NCBI GenBank assembly: GCA_028825265.1
Contig: JAPKAM010000012.1
Location: 1 to 40,326, forward strand
Direction: 5' to 3'
Source of the DNA: Planctomycetota bacterium
GTDB lineage: Bacteria > Planctomycetota > UBA8108 > UBA1146
Length of the DNA stretch: 40,326 bases
Program-made: the position numbers and the translations under genes
Shown here: piece after piece, positions 1 through 7,342 of the stretch
How the letters are laid out: each line of letters opens with the position of its first letter
Position numbering within the stretch: the stretch's first letter is position 1
The notes under the pieces: generated by a model
The model's input: the letters and a program-made list of their open reading frames with translations, nothing else
Databases searched by the model: none
Told to the model about the DNA's origin: nothing

Positions 1-252
1 CTTCTTCCCCTCCCCTCTGAAGTTTGATCCCGGCCTGGATCGATTGCTTGATCGAGGACCGGAGAAGACCCTCTTCCCGGACACCGACCCACAATCGGCC
101 ACTCTTTTGCGTGCAAGGGGGAGACGGTCAGGAAGTGCCTGAACGCACTACACAAGTCCTTGGAAACAAGTGACCTAGAGCATTTTTGCTAATATTCGAT
201 GTTACGGCATTGTTTCTGCTAGTCAAGCCCGGCTAGTGTCCTCAGACGGACT
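1..252. other. Non-coding left edge
   Basis: I see no convincing reading frame, tRNA or repeat here. On the minus strand a weak sigma70-like element can be drawn: TTGACT at 221-226 and TAACAT at 199-204, with a 16-bp spacer. It points out of the window to the left. It could start a gene beyond the edge, but both boxes are imperfect and the call is weak. Confidence 0.3.
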
Positions 253-2022
253 TTAAGCCTTTTTTTTCCGGAACCCTGCGATCCCCAACAGGAGCAGCCA
301 ACTGGGCAAGGCCCCCCAACGCAGTGGGCCACTCCAGCGCGGGCTGGACGGCACCGGCCAGCGCTCGATCCGCGCCTGCAAGATCGACCGCTCTCCCTGC
401 TCCAATCGAAGTTCGTCCGCCGCCACGGCCGCTTGCCATGGCGACCAGCGACCCTCTTTCCAGCGACGGAACTGCCCGACGCTGCGGATCCCCTGCGGGG
501 CCGGATCGATGATGGCACTGATCCCAGCGTTGGCACATCGCAACCACAGCAGTTGGCTCTCGATGGCACGCGAGCGTTGCAGTTGTAGATGCTGCGCCGG
601 TTCGATCCAGTCGCCGTACCACAGATCCTCAGTCAGATTGACATGCCACTGTGCCCCTCGCTCGACCGTCTCGGCGACCGGGTCCGCGAGAATCCCTTCG
701 TAGCAGATGGAGACCCCCAAGGGAGCCTCGAGCGCCTCACTGCGAAAGACCGTCTGTTGCTCCGCCGCAATCAATTCGACCAGCGGCAGATCGATTCCCA
801 ACGCTGAAAGCAGTCCCGCCAGCGGAATCCTTTCTCCGAACGGGACCAGCATTTTCTTGTCACCCCACTGGGGGGCCGACGGCACTCCGGGTGTCGATCC
901 GCTGTTCCTCTGGCCGCTGAAGAAGCCCACCGAATTGGAATAGCCCTGCTCCTGCACACGGGTGAATCCGACCACCAATGGCGACGAAAGCCACGGATCG
1001 AGCCACGCAGTCAGCCACCCATCGCGCCAAACACCCGGCAGGATGGCTTCCGGTAAGATGACCAGATCGGCGTCTCGACCATCCCCATCCTCTGCCCGCT
1101 CGATCCACACTTTCAAGGTTTCCAGTTGCTCGACCTGAGCGTCATCCCCATGTCGAGTCTCCAACGGAATCGCCGGCTGCACGAGAGAGACCACCATCGT
1201 TTCTCCCGCGAGGATCTCTCTCGATCGAGTCTCATCCGATGATGACCAAGAGAGGAGGGGAGCCACGATCCATAGCAGTGCCGCCAGCCAGCGCCAACTG
1301 TGACGCCAGCCCGCGGGCATCGCGGGCCCAGCGGAGGCTGCCATAAATCCGGACAGGACCAGCAACATCGAGATCCCCTCGACACCGAAGTGGCTCAGGC
1401 ACCACCAACCCAGCGTCGGCTCGGGGGTCGCCAGGGCGCTCCCGAGAGACCAAGGAAACACCCTCGGCCACCACGATTCCAGCACCACGATGGAGAGACC
1501 GGCCAGCAACCAGCGACCGCTGCCGCTGGCCGGGCCCGCCCCGATGGTGGCGCCCAGCAATCCCCATCCGACCGCCGCCAGCGGCCACCACAAAAGGAAG
1601 GCAGCGACTCCCGCCAGCAGTGCCCACAGCGAGTCCGGATCTCCCAACACGAAGATGCCCAAATATCGGGTGACCGCAGTCCCGAGCCAGGGGAAGGAGA
1701 GCCCCCCCACCGCCAGCCCGAAGATCCAGCCGATGAAGAGACTACGACGCCAACTGAGACCATCGAGAGATCTCGCCAGCAACCAGATGGCGACCGGGAG
1801 CAGACTCGCCAGCCCCCACGGATCGAAGGACAGAGGCACACATACCCCCCCCACGACCGCCATCGCGCTGCGCCGGGAAAGACGCTCGGAGCGGTTCACC
1901 GGAGGGCTACTATTGCCCCCCACTGCAGATTGCGCCTCTGCAGTTTGCCCCGCTGATGTTTGATTGTTGGGCCCCTGATGCACCAGACCGGCTCCTCTCC
2001 CCTTGCCGTTTCGATCCTGCAC
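253..2022 (-). CDS. lnt: Apolipoprotein N-acyltransferase Lnt
   Basis: Inner-membrane enzyme that adds the third acyl chain to the N-terminal cysteine of lipoproteins, using a phospholipid as donor. Several hydrophobic segments fill residues about 54-260. A carbon-nitrogen hydrolase (nitrilase-fold) domain follows at about 275-530, and a last hydrophobic stretch (about 570-584) precedes FRKKKA at the C-terminus. The expected catalytic triad is visible: Glu325 in ILPEAILPG, Lys389 in GDKKMLVPFGE and Cys440 in VSICYEG. The open frame begins at a GTG without a clear ribosome site, and its first 53 residues are hydrophilic and unlike the family. The ATG at 1863 (Met54, just before the first hydrophobic segment) is a likely alternative start and would give 536 aa, close to the usual 500-540. 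It is transcribed divergently from rpsU. The identity is firm; the start is not. Confidence 0.93.
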   Translation of the reverse strand: MQDRNGKGRGAGLVHQGPNNQTSAGQTAEAQSAVGGNSSPPVNRSERLSRRSAMAVVGGVCVPLSFDPWGLASLLPVAIWLLARSLDGLSWRRSLFIGWIFGLAVGGLSFPWLGTAVTRYLGIFVLGDPDSLWALLAGVAAFLLWWPLAAVGWGLLGATIGAGPASGSGRWLLAGLSIVVLESWWPRVFPWSLGSALATPEPTLGWWCLSHFGVEGISMLLVLSGFMAASAGPAMPAGWRHSWRWLAALLWIVAPLLSWSSSDETRSREILAGETMVVSLVQPAIPLETRHGDDAQVEQLETLKVWIERAEDGDGRDADLVILPEAILPGVWRDGWLTAWLDPWLSSPLVVGFTRVQEQGYSNSVGFFSGQRNSGSTPGVPSAPQWGDKKMLVPFGERIPLAGLLSALGIDLPLVELIAAEQQTVFRSEALEAPLGVSICYEGILADPVAETVERGAQWHVNLTEDLWYGDWIEPAQHLQLQRSRAIESQLLWLRCANAGISAIIDPAPQGIRSVGQFRRWKEGRWSPWQAAVAADELRLEQGERSILQARIERWPVPSSPRWSGPLRWGALPSWLLLLGIAGFRKKKA

Positions 2023-2079
2023 GGCCAGGATGGCTGCGTCCAGTCTCCACCCAAATCCCCCCAGACCTTTCCGCTTCCC

Positions 2080-2108
2080 TTGTCAGGGCTCCGTCAATCC
2101 CCTACACT
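2080..2108 (+). promoter_or_regulatory. Sigma70-like promoter upstream of rpsU
   Basis: TTGTCA at 2080-2085 and TACACT at 2103-2108 are separated by exactly 17 bp. Transcription would start near 2115 and leave a leader of about 127 nt before rpsU. This is assigned on sequence match and position only. Confidence 0.5.
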
Positions 2109-2241
2109 CCACGGTTCCTGTCGCCAGACTCGGAGCCGTACCCGAGCAATGGTGCGGCCAGGACCCTCCAGATCCGAGACCAATTCGGTCTGGTGAATCT
2201 GAACGAAAGTGGCCTATTGGCCCTAGAGAAAGTGAGCCAGC

Positions 2242-2469
2242 TTGATTCGCGTCACTCTGCGAAGCGGGGAAACCGCTGAAAAACTGCTGCAACGATTCAA
2301 GCGTACCGTCGCCAAAGAGGGTCTCCTCAAGGAGATCAAAAAGCGTAGTTTCTACGAAAAGCCCTCCGAGGCCAAACGCCGCATGCAGCGGGAATTCGAG
2401 AAACTGATGCGCAAGAAGGATCGCAAACAGGACGAGAAGGATTCGCGTAGGAAATTGCGCCGTCGCTAA
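2242..2469 (+). CDS. rpsU: Small ribosomal subunit protein bS21
   Basis: 75-aa basic protein of the 30S subunit platform, active in translation initiation. The family pattern is clear: a short beta start (MIRVTLRSGETAEKLLQRFK), then RTVAKEGLLKEIKKRSFYEKPSE, then a long Lys/Arg-rich helix ending RRKLRRR. The length is typical of bS21 (about 60-75 aa). Translation starts at TTG 2242; no ATG lies nearby, and the first residues MIRV match the family N-terminus. It is a single-gene unit: a 17-bp-spaced promoter lies upstream and a stem-loop with a U-rich tail lies 25 bp after the stop. Confidence 0.93.
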   Translation: MIRVTLRSGETAEKLLQRFKRTVAKEGLLKEIKKRSFYEKPSEAKRRMQREFEKLMRKKDRKQDEKDSRRKLRRR

Positions 2470-2493
2470 CTTCTGAGTCAGATCGGGAGCACG

Positions 2494-2530
2494 GGCCGTT
2501 CGCCTTCCGGGCGACCGGCCTGTTTTCTTG
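2494..2530 (+). terminator. Rho-independent terminator after rpsU
   Basis: The arms 2494-2504 and 2510-2520 pair over 11 bp with one mismatch around a 5-nt loop, followed by TGTTTTCTTG. It lies between rpsU and the inositol-phosphate synthase start at 2545. Expression of the latter would therefore depend on read-through or on a promoter overlapping the stem. Confidence 0.65.
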
Positions 2531-2544
2531 GGAAGGATCGCCTG

Positions 2545-3768
2545 TTGTCGCGCACTGGAGTGTGGCTTGTTGGAGCACGAGGTGGAGTCTCGACCACCGT
2601 CATCGCAGGACTTGCAGCCATCCAACAGGGCCGCAAGGATCGTGTCGGACTCCTCACCGAAACCAGTTTATTCGAAAACTGTGATCTTCCCCCACTCGAC
2701 GATCTGATCATCGGCGGACACGAGGTTCGCGAAGGTTCGCTCCTCGATTCGGCACGGGCGATCTGTGCCGATAGCGGCAGCCTCGGACACGAACTCATCG
2801 CCGAAATCGCCACCACCCTGGAACAGGTCGATTCCCGCATTCGACCGGGAATCCTGTTCAATGCAGGAAAAGCGATCCTGTCCCTCGAAGGAATCCGGTC
2901 CGATTGCGTCGAGCAAGATCCCGCACAAGCGGTCGCGCGTATCGAACAAGATCTGCGCGAATTTCGCACGGAAAACGATCTCTCCGGAGTGGTCGTGGTC
3001 AATCTCTCATCGACCGAAGCGGCGCTCCCCCCTCACCCCTCTCACGGTTGCGCAGAGGAGTTACTGCAACAACTGGCACAGGGAACGACCGAGCCCTTTC
3101 GATCGAGTACCTTGTATGCCATCGCTGCAGCACAGGTCGGAGCTTCCTTCGTCAACTTCACCCCCTCTCCCGCAGCACTGCTACCGGCCACCTGTCAACT
3201 GCTCGAGGAGCAGGGCTGCCCCTTCGCCGGCAGCGATGGGAAGACTGGAGAAACACTGGTCAAATCGGCTCTGGCACCGATGTTTTTCCAGCGCGCTCTG
3301 AAGGTTCTCTCGTGGCAGGGATACAACATGCTGGGCGATCGAGATGGAGAGATCCTCTCCTGCAGCGAAAATCGCCAGACCAAGATCGAGTCGAAAGGTG
3401 AGTTGATCAAGAAGATCCTCGGAGAGGATGTTCACAGTCAGGTCAGCATCGATTACGTCCCGAGCCTGGGAGATAACAAGACCGCTTGGGACCTGATTCA
3501 CTTCGAGGGATTCCTCGGCCACCGGATGACGATGCAGTTTACTTGGCAAGGATGCGATGCAGTGCTGGCGGCTCCGTTGGTCCTCGATCTGTGCCGTCTG
3601 ATGGAATGGGCCCGCCAACGCGGCGATGCTGGTTTGCAACAGCACTGTGGTTTGTTCTTCAAGAGCCCCCATCAATCGGAGATTTACGATCTTTCCTCTC
3701 AGTTCCAGGCCCTCACCGATTACCTACAAAGTTGCCGCCAGCAAGCGGATCCCAGTGGATCTCCGTAA
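2545..3768 (+). CDS. ino1: Inositol-3-phosphate synthase family protein
   Basis: NAD-dependent cyclisation of glucose 6-phosphate to myo-inositol 3-phosphate, the committed step of inositol synthesis, which can feed inositol lipids or compatible solutes. The N-terminal Rossmann fold starts at once with VGARGG (residues 9-14). Family motifs follow: GSDGKTGETLVKSALAPM (229-246), NMLGDRDGEIL (261-271) and YVPSLGDNKTAWDLIHFEGF (304-323). At 407 aa it is in the range of prokaryotic enzymes (about 360-440). The start is TTG at 2545, preceded by GGAAGG; beginning later would remove the nucleotide-binding loop. It sits alone between rpsU and a long non-coding region, so the pathway partners are elsewhere. 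Confidence 0.85.
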   Translation: MSRTGVWLVGARGGVSTTVIAGLAAIQQGRKDRVGLLTETSLFENCDLPPLDDLIIGGHEVREGSLLDSARAICADSGSLGHELIAEIATTLEQVDSRIRPGILFNAGKAILSLEGIRSDCVEQDPAQAVARIEQDLREFRTENDLSGVVVVNLSSTEAALPPHPSHGCAEELLQQLAQGTTEPFRSSTLYAIAAAQVGASFVNFTPSPAALLPATCQLLEEQGCPFAGSDGKTGETLVKSALAPMFFQRALKVLSWQGYNMLGDRDGEILSCSENRQTKIESKGELIKKILGEDVHSQVSIDYVPSLGDNKTAWDLIHFEGFLGHRMTMQFTWQGCDAVLAAPLVLDLCRLMEWARQRGDAGLQQHCGLFFKSPHQSEIYDLSSQFQALTDYLQSCRQQADPSGSP

Positions 3769-3808
3769 GTTCTCGATCGTGAGTTCGCGATCGTGAGTTC
3801 TCGATTCG
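3768..3808. repeat. Short 14-bp direct repeat
   Basis: The unit AGTTCTCGATCGTG occurs at 3768-3781, again with one change at 3782-3795, and a partial third copy starts at 3796. It lies directly after the inositol-phosphate synthase stop. No function is evident. Confidence 0.6.
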
Positions 3809-3944
3809 ATCGCTGATCTGAGCCCTCCGGGCCGCGCGGGCCACAGTACTGGACCGATCTCCACATCTGGCCCGACAAACCGCGATCTCGTGAACTCCAC
3901 TCTGGAACCGATTTCAGCGCCGCCCCACGGCCAGAATTTTCCAC

Positions 3945-3995
3945 AAAAAAAGAAAAAAAAGAGGCGCTGCTGGTAGAGGATACCAGCCGCGCCTC
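3945..3995 (-). terminator. Strong Rho-independent terminator (minus strand)
   Basis: GAGGCG (3961-3966) pairs with CGCCTC (3990-3995). GCTGGTA (3969-3975) pairs with TACCAGC (3981-3987) around a 5-nt loop; only two bases on each side between them are unpaired. On the minus strand the stem is followed by 16 bases that are all T but one (3945-3960). The plus strand has no T-run after the stem, so the terminator works in one direction. The nearest upstream minus-strand coding gene ends at 4472, about 480 bp away. Confidence 0.85.
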
Positions 3996-4019
3996 ATGGG
4001 CTCTGAAAGGTGGGCTCAA
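3945..4019 (-). ncRNA. Candidate small RNA (about 70 nt)
   Basis: A consensus-like promoter (TTGACA, 17 bp, TACATT) at 4026-4054 would start a minus-strand transcript near 4019. A strong intrinsic terminator ends it in the T-run at 3945-3960. No convincing reading frame with a ribosome site lies between. The 5' part would be a short single-stranded region (about 24 nt) and the 3' part the terminator hairpin, the layout of many trans-acting small RNAs. It does not match any RNA family I know. This is inferred from signals only. Confidence 0.4.
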
Positions 4020-4025
4020 GAAAAC

Positions 4026-4054
4026 AATGTATCTCTATACAATCTCATTGTCAA
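4026..4054 (-). promoter_or_regulatory. Sigma70-like promoter for the small RNA candidate
   Basis: Read on the minus strand, a perfect TTGACA (4049-4054) is followed after 17 bp by TACATT (4026-4031). The spacer is AT-rich in an otherwise GC-rich region. A second possible -10, TATAGA, lies inside the spacer. Confidence 0.5.
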
Positions 4055-4105
4055 TACAACGATTCTCTTCCGGCGAGGCTCATCTACTGGAGCCGGCGGA
4101 AACAC

Positions 4106-4184
4106 ACGGTGTAGTCGCTTACGGTGCTATTCGCTGACTGTGCTAGTCGCTGACACTGTAATCCGCTGTCACAGTAATCCGCTG
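4106..4184. repeat. Tandem array of five ~16-bp units
   Basis: Five contiguous units end at 4120, 4136, 4152, 4168 and 4184. Examples are ACGGTGCTATTCGCTG, ACTGTGCTAGTCGCTG and ACACTGTAATCCGCTG. The constant parts are an ACxGT-like start and a TCGCTG/TCCGCTG end; the first unit is 15 bp. The units touch without spacers and have diverged from one another, so this is neither CRISPR nor a recent slippage product. It could be a row of binding sites or part of a structured transcript. Confidence 0.75.
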
Positions 4185-4186
4185 TC

Positions 4187-4212
4187 GACGGTCCAGCATG
4201 CCTGGAACCGTC
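4187..4212. other. Long inverted repeat next to the tandem array
   Basis: GACGGT (4187-4192) pairs with ACCGTC (4207-4212), and CCAG pairs with CTGG inside it, with one extra base on one side. The stem is about 10 bp around a short loop. It starts 2 bp after the last 16-bp unit. There is no T-run on either side, so it is not a terminator; it may be a dyad operator or an RNA stem. Confidence 0.55.
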
Positions 4213-4438
4213 GCAGCGAACTCAGGTGATCAGAAGTACCTTTCAAGAAAGATCCTGCTGACTGCACATTGGAGATAACGCCAGAAATCAGCCATCGGTT
4301 CCGATGATTCCTCAGAATTGCCTGCAGCGACCGGCGGCCAGGCAGGGGTCCAAAGCGAGATGTGGGGTACAGAACGAGATGTGGGACCGAGGGAGTGCAG
4401 TGAAGGGGATGAAAGCGGCGATCTTCGCTGCCGCTCAA

Positions 4439-4459
4439 GACTCACCGAAGTGGTGAGTC
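4439..4459 (-). other. Hairpin just after the thioredoxin-fold gene
   Basis: GACTCACC (4439-4446) pairs perfectly with GGTGAGTC (4452-4459) around a 5-nt loop. On the minus strand it begins 12 nt after the stop at 4472. The following bases are not T-rich, so it is more likely an mRNA 3'-end stabiliser than an efficient intrinsic terminator. Confidence 0.45.
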
Positions 4460-4471
4460 TGCGAGATCGAA

Positions 4472-4855
4472 TCAGGCAGAACGACCTGGATCTTCGTTGC
4501 GGGGGGCCGGCTGAGGGGCGCCGTAAAAGGCCACAGCATCGCGAAAGAAGAGTCTCAATTCTGCCGGCAGCAGGATCCGGTCGAGGCGCTCGATTTCTCG
4601 ATCGCCGTCGAACAGGAGCAGGGTGGGCACCACACGGAGCGAGTACTGGCGAAGAATCTGCACTTCTTGGAGAGGGATGTCGATGGTGCAAAACTTGATC
4701 TGATCCAGGAATTCCGGCGCAATCAGCGCCAGGCTTCTCTGGGTGAATCCACAGGATGCGACCAGTGGCGAACCGAAATGAACCAGCAGAAGGCCATCAT
4801 TTTGATCGAGCCGACTCTCGAGTTGCCCAATATCGAGGAACAGAAACTGACTCAT
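4472..4855 (-). CDS. Thioredoxin-fold protein with a degenerate active site
   Basis: 127 aa with the thioredoxin layout: strand and helix, LLLVHFGSP (residues 22-30), the active-site loop, FCTIDI (55-60), then the cis-proline segment RVVPTLLLFDGD (Pro77). The usual WCGPC motif is replaced by VASC: the first cysteine is Val32 and only Cys35 remains. It therefore cannot cycle as a normal dithiol/disulfide reductase. It might act through the single cysteine, as a chaperone, or as a binding scaffold. There is no signal peptide, so it is probably cytoplasmic. The ATG at 4855 has AGGAAGG upstream. A weak promoter (TTTACA at 4910-4915, 17 bp, TTTAGT at 4887-4892, minus strand) fits. It diverges from mrp. 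Confidence 0.75.
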   Translation of the reverse strand: MSQFLFLDIGQLESRLDQNDGLLLVHFGSPLVASCGFTQRSLALIAPEFLDQIKFCTIDIPLQEVQILRQYSLRVVPTLLLFDGDREIERLDRILLPAELRLFFRDAVAFYGAPQPAPRNEDPGRSA

Positions 4856-5016
4856 GGCTGACCTTCCTAGATGGCGACCAATTCGAACTAAATTCGGTCA
4901 TTTCATGCTTGTAAACGCATCATAGCACGAGCAGATCTTCCGATCCCCGACCACTCCGTCCGGACGGCTACAGTGGCAAGATTGATGTATGCGACAGGTG
5001 AGGGATACAGTGTGGA

Positions 5017-5045
5017 TTGCCGAGTCGTGATTCTCTGGATACCAT
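5017..5045 (+). promoter_or_regulatory. Possible promoter upstream of mrp
   Basis: TTGCCG (5017-5022) and TACCAT (5040-5045) are separated by 17 bp, about 90 bp upstream of the mrp start at 5134. The -35 box has four matches to consensus and the -10 box four. It is moderate evidence only. Confidence 0.35.
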
Positions 5046-5133
5046 TTGCAGGAATACTTTACCTCCTGCGGTACATGGGATCAGGTCATTGATCAGGTCA
5101 TTTCAGTCGCTCCTCTTTCGAGAAAGAAATTAG

Positions 5134-6225
5134 ATGTCTTCTGACAAAAGCGTAGTGGTGGCTGCCGTCAATCAAGTCTTGGAAGAGATCCCCCTGCCAG
5201 GAACTCCGACCAACATCGTCAAGTCAGGAGTGATCCAACGAGTCATCGTCCAGCAGGGGGAGGTCACCATCGTGGTGCAATTCCCCGCCGGCCTCACGAC
5301 CCAGCAGGGATCGATCTCCGAGCAGATCGAGGAGCGGGTACGAGCCATCGATGGGATCGAAAAGGTCACCCTGTTACATCGTTCCGAAGCTCCTGCCAAG
5401 CCGCAGGATCCAGCAGCAGGAGCGCCAGGACCCGGCGCTTCTGTGGTCGGTGTCCAGGACATTCCAGGAGTCACCCATGTGATTGCGGTGGCCAGTGGTA
5501 AGGGCGGGGTTGGCAAATCGACGGTGGCGGTCAATCTGGCGCTAGCACTGTTGGCCAGAGGAATGAAAACGGGCCTCCTCGATGCGGATGTCTACGGTCC
5601 GTCGACCCCCAAGATGCTCGGAACCGAAGATGCCCGCCCAAGAGCGACCGAGAAGGAAACCATCCTCCCCATCGAGGTGCATGGCCTCAAGACGATGTCG
5701 ATCGGCTACATGCTCGAAGATGATTCTCCAGTGATCTGGCGTGGCCCGATGGTCACCGGTCTCTTGCGTCAGTTCCTGTTCCAGGTCGAATGGGGTCAAC
5801 TCGACTACCTAGTGCTGGACCTTCCCCCCGGAACCGGGGATGCGCAGTTGACCCTGGTCCAGTCGATCTCCCTCGCCGGAGGAGTGATCGTCACCACCCC
5901 ACAGGATGTGGCACTTCTCGATGTTCAGCGCGGCATCCAGATGTTCCAGAGAACCAGCGTTCCGATTCTCGGAGTGCTCGAGAACATGAGTGGCTTCGAG
6001 TGCGCCTCGTGCGGACAGATCACCGAGATCTTCCGAGGCGGCGGCGGCGAAGATGCAGCAAAACGCTACCAGGTGCCGTTTCTTGGCAAAATTCCGCTCG
6101 AACCGAGTACCGCTCTCAGCGGAGACAGTGGTCAGCCGGTGATGCTGACTCAACCAGGGGGAGCCCTGGGCAGCGTGATGACCAGCGCCTGTGAAAAGAT
6201 CGTCGAACTGGTCTCGGCTCGATGA
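5134..6225 (+). CDS. mrp: Mrp/ApbC (Nbp35-type) Fe-S carrier P-loop ATPase
   Basis: Cytoplasmic scaffold/carrier that binds a [4Fe-4S] cluster between two subunits and passes it to target proteins in an ATP-dependent way. Residues 1-85 form a MIP18/DUF59-type domain. The MinD-like ATPase follows, with the deviant Walker A SGKGGVGKST (121-130), the GLLDADVYGPSTPKML segment (147-162) and the DLPPGTGD motif (239-246). Cluster ligands are Cys290 and Cys293 in CASC. The length, 363 aa, is standard. The ATG at 5134 lies behind GAGAAAG, a modest ribosome site. It may supply clusters to the window's Fe-S enzymes (aconitase family, MoaA), but nothing local shows that. Confidence 0.93.
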   Translation: MSSDKSVVVAAVNQVLEEIPLPGTPTNIVKSGVIQRVIVQQGEVTIVVQFPAGLTTQQGSISEQIEERVRAIDGIEKVTLLHRSEAPAKPQDPAAGAPGPGASVVGVQDIPGVTHVIAVASGKGGVGKSTVAVNLALALLARGMKTGLLDADVYGPSTPKMLGTEDARPRATEKETILPIEVHGLKTMSIGYMLEDDSPVIWRGPMVTGLLRQFLFQVEWGQLDYLVLDLPPGTGDAQLTLVQSISLAGGVIVTTPQDVALLDVQRGIQMFQRTSVPILGVLENMSGFECASCGQITEIFRGGGGEDAAKRYQVPFLGKIPLEPSTALSGDSGQPVMLTQPGGALGSVMTSACEKIVELVSAR

Positions 6226-6268
6226 TGCAGCGCGATTGAAGTTCGCATGGCAAGATCGGTCAGATCGG

Positions 6269-7342
6269 TCAGGCGTGATCCTCTGCCTGGGCAGGATCAG
6301 ATGTCTGGGCTAGCCAGTGACGCACCTCATCGATCACCTGCTCCGGCTCGATGAAGGTCATGCACTGGTGATGCCCGAGCGGACACACCTTTTGCTGGCA
6401 AGGGCTGCACTCCACATCTTCACGCCGGATCACGCGGGTCGTTTCCAGATAAGCATCGGTGTAATCGGGACTGGTCGGACCCATCAGAACCACCTGAGGC
6501 GTGCCCATCCCCGCGGCGATGTGACGGGGACCGGTATCGCCGGTCACCAGCAGTGTCAGTTTTTCCATCAGGACTTTGAGTTGGTCGAGGGGCCACAGGT
6601 CATCGGAGAGATCGACCACTTCCCCGCCGATCAATCCTCTCAGTTGCTGGGCCAGAGGTTCCTCTCCTGGACCACAGGTGATGACGATGCCACAGCCATC
6701 GTCATCCCTCAGAGTCCTGGCCACCGTCGCCATCCGATCGAGCGGCCAGATCTTGGAGGGTCCGAAAGCCGCCCCCGGATGGAATCCGATCCAAGCCCGA
6801 TCGGAACCGATGGAAAGCGCCTCCAGCCGCTGGCTAGCGGCAGAAACCACCTCCTCAGCGACCGACAGCCTAGAGCCGAGCCCGTCTCCGGAAGCGCCCA
6901 GCGATGCCACCACCTCCAGGTACTCGTGATGCATCGGGATGGCACGTCGTCCCTCCGGAAGACGATGCGGACGGAGCGGATCGGTCAGCAACCAGCCACG
7001 ATTCTGACGGGCCAAGCCGATCCGCCGAGGAACCGACGCACGCCAGATTTCCCAGGCGGTTCGAAAGGAGTGCGGAAGAATCAGTGCCACATCGGCACGG
7101 GCGGCACGAATTGCATCGATGTTGGCCGCGACCTTGCCCGAACCTGTAGCGGTCGGGATCCAGTCGTCGAACAGATCGGCATCGGCCAGCAACGGCTCGA
7201 GATGCGCTCCCCCCATCAATGAGATGCGGGTCTGCGGAAGACTCCTTCGCACGGCCCGTAGAGCAGCGGTCGCCATCACGGCATCTCCGACCCAGGTCGG
7301 CATCCGGATCAGTAGCCGTTGGGGATCAGACAACCGATTCAC
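6269..7342 (-). CDS. waaF: LPS heptosyltransferase II family (GT9)
   Basis: Glycosyltransferase family 9 enzyme that adds heptose from ADP-heptose to the lipopolysaccharide inner core at the inner face of the cytoplasmic membrane. The N-terminal RMPTWVGDAVMATAALRAVR (14-33) is the family signature, and DTGPRHIAAGMGTPQVVLMG is the donor-binding C-terminal segment. The tail CSPCQQKVCPLGHHQCM is typical of the WaaF branch. At 357 aa the length fits. Translation starts at GTG 7342, overlapping the pilT stop as GTGA, so the two genes are probably translationally coupled. The substrate is inferred from family and from hldE in the same run. Two 9-bp AGATCGGTC repeats lie at its 3' edge (6253-6270). 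Confidence 0.85.
   Translation of the reverse strand: MNRLSDPQRLLIRMPTWVGDAVMATAALRAVRRSLPQTRISLMGGAHLEPLLADADLFDDWIPTATGSGKVAANIDAIRAARADVALILPHSFRTAWEIWRASVPRRIGLARQNRGWLLTDPLRPHRLPEGRRAIPMHHEYLEVVASLGASGDGLGSRLSVAEEVVSAASQRLEALSIGSDRAWIGFHPGAAFGPSKIWPLDRMATVARTLRDDDGCGIVITCGPGEEPLAQQLRGLIGGEVVDLSDDLWPLDQLKVLMEKLTLLVTGDTGPRHIAAGMGTPQVVLMGPTSPDYTDAYLETTRVIRREDVECSPCQQKVCPLGHHQCMTFIEPEQVIDEVRHWLAQTSDPAQAEDHA

Larger units (their letters stand above)
3769..4471. other. 703-bp non-coding region with RNA-like structure
   Basis: This is the longest stretch without a supportable protein gene. Frames that cross it read as low-complexity, Arg/Ser/Pro-rich shadows. Visible contents are a minus-strand terminator (3945-3995), a minus-strand promoter (4026-4054), a 16-bp tandem repeat (4106-4184), a long inverted repeat (4187-4212), an 11-bp direct repeat CGAGATGTGGG at 4356-4366 and 4375-4385, and a perfect 8-bp hairpin (4439-4459). 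I looked for tmRNA, RNase P RNA, SRP RNA and 6S RNA signatures and saw none. Confidence 0.6.

Noticed and set aside
1300-1956. Long plus-strand open frame of 218 codons opposite lnt
   Set aside because: It is Pro/Arg/Gln-rich low-complexity, has no domain and lies wholly inside the well-supported lnt gene.
4106-4184. CRISPR-like array
   Set aside because: Units are 16 bp, imperfect and contiguous with no spacers; no cas genes are present.
3945-4471. tmRNA, RNase P RNA, SRP RNA or 6S RNA
   Set aside because: None of the expected conserved segments, such as a tRNA-like T-loop end or the SRP tetraloop region, can be found on either strand.
4230-4698. Overlapping open frames in both directions around 4.3-4.7 kb
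   Set aside because: Both translations are compositionally biased shadows; the plus-strand one partly mirrors the thioredoxin-fold gene.
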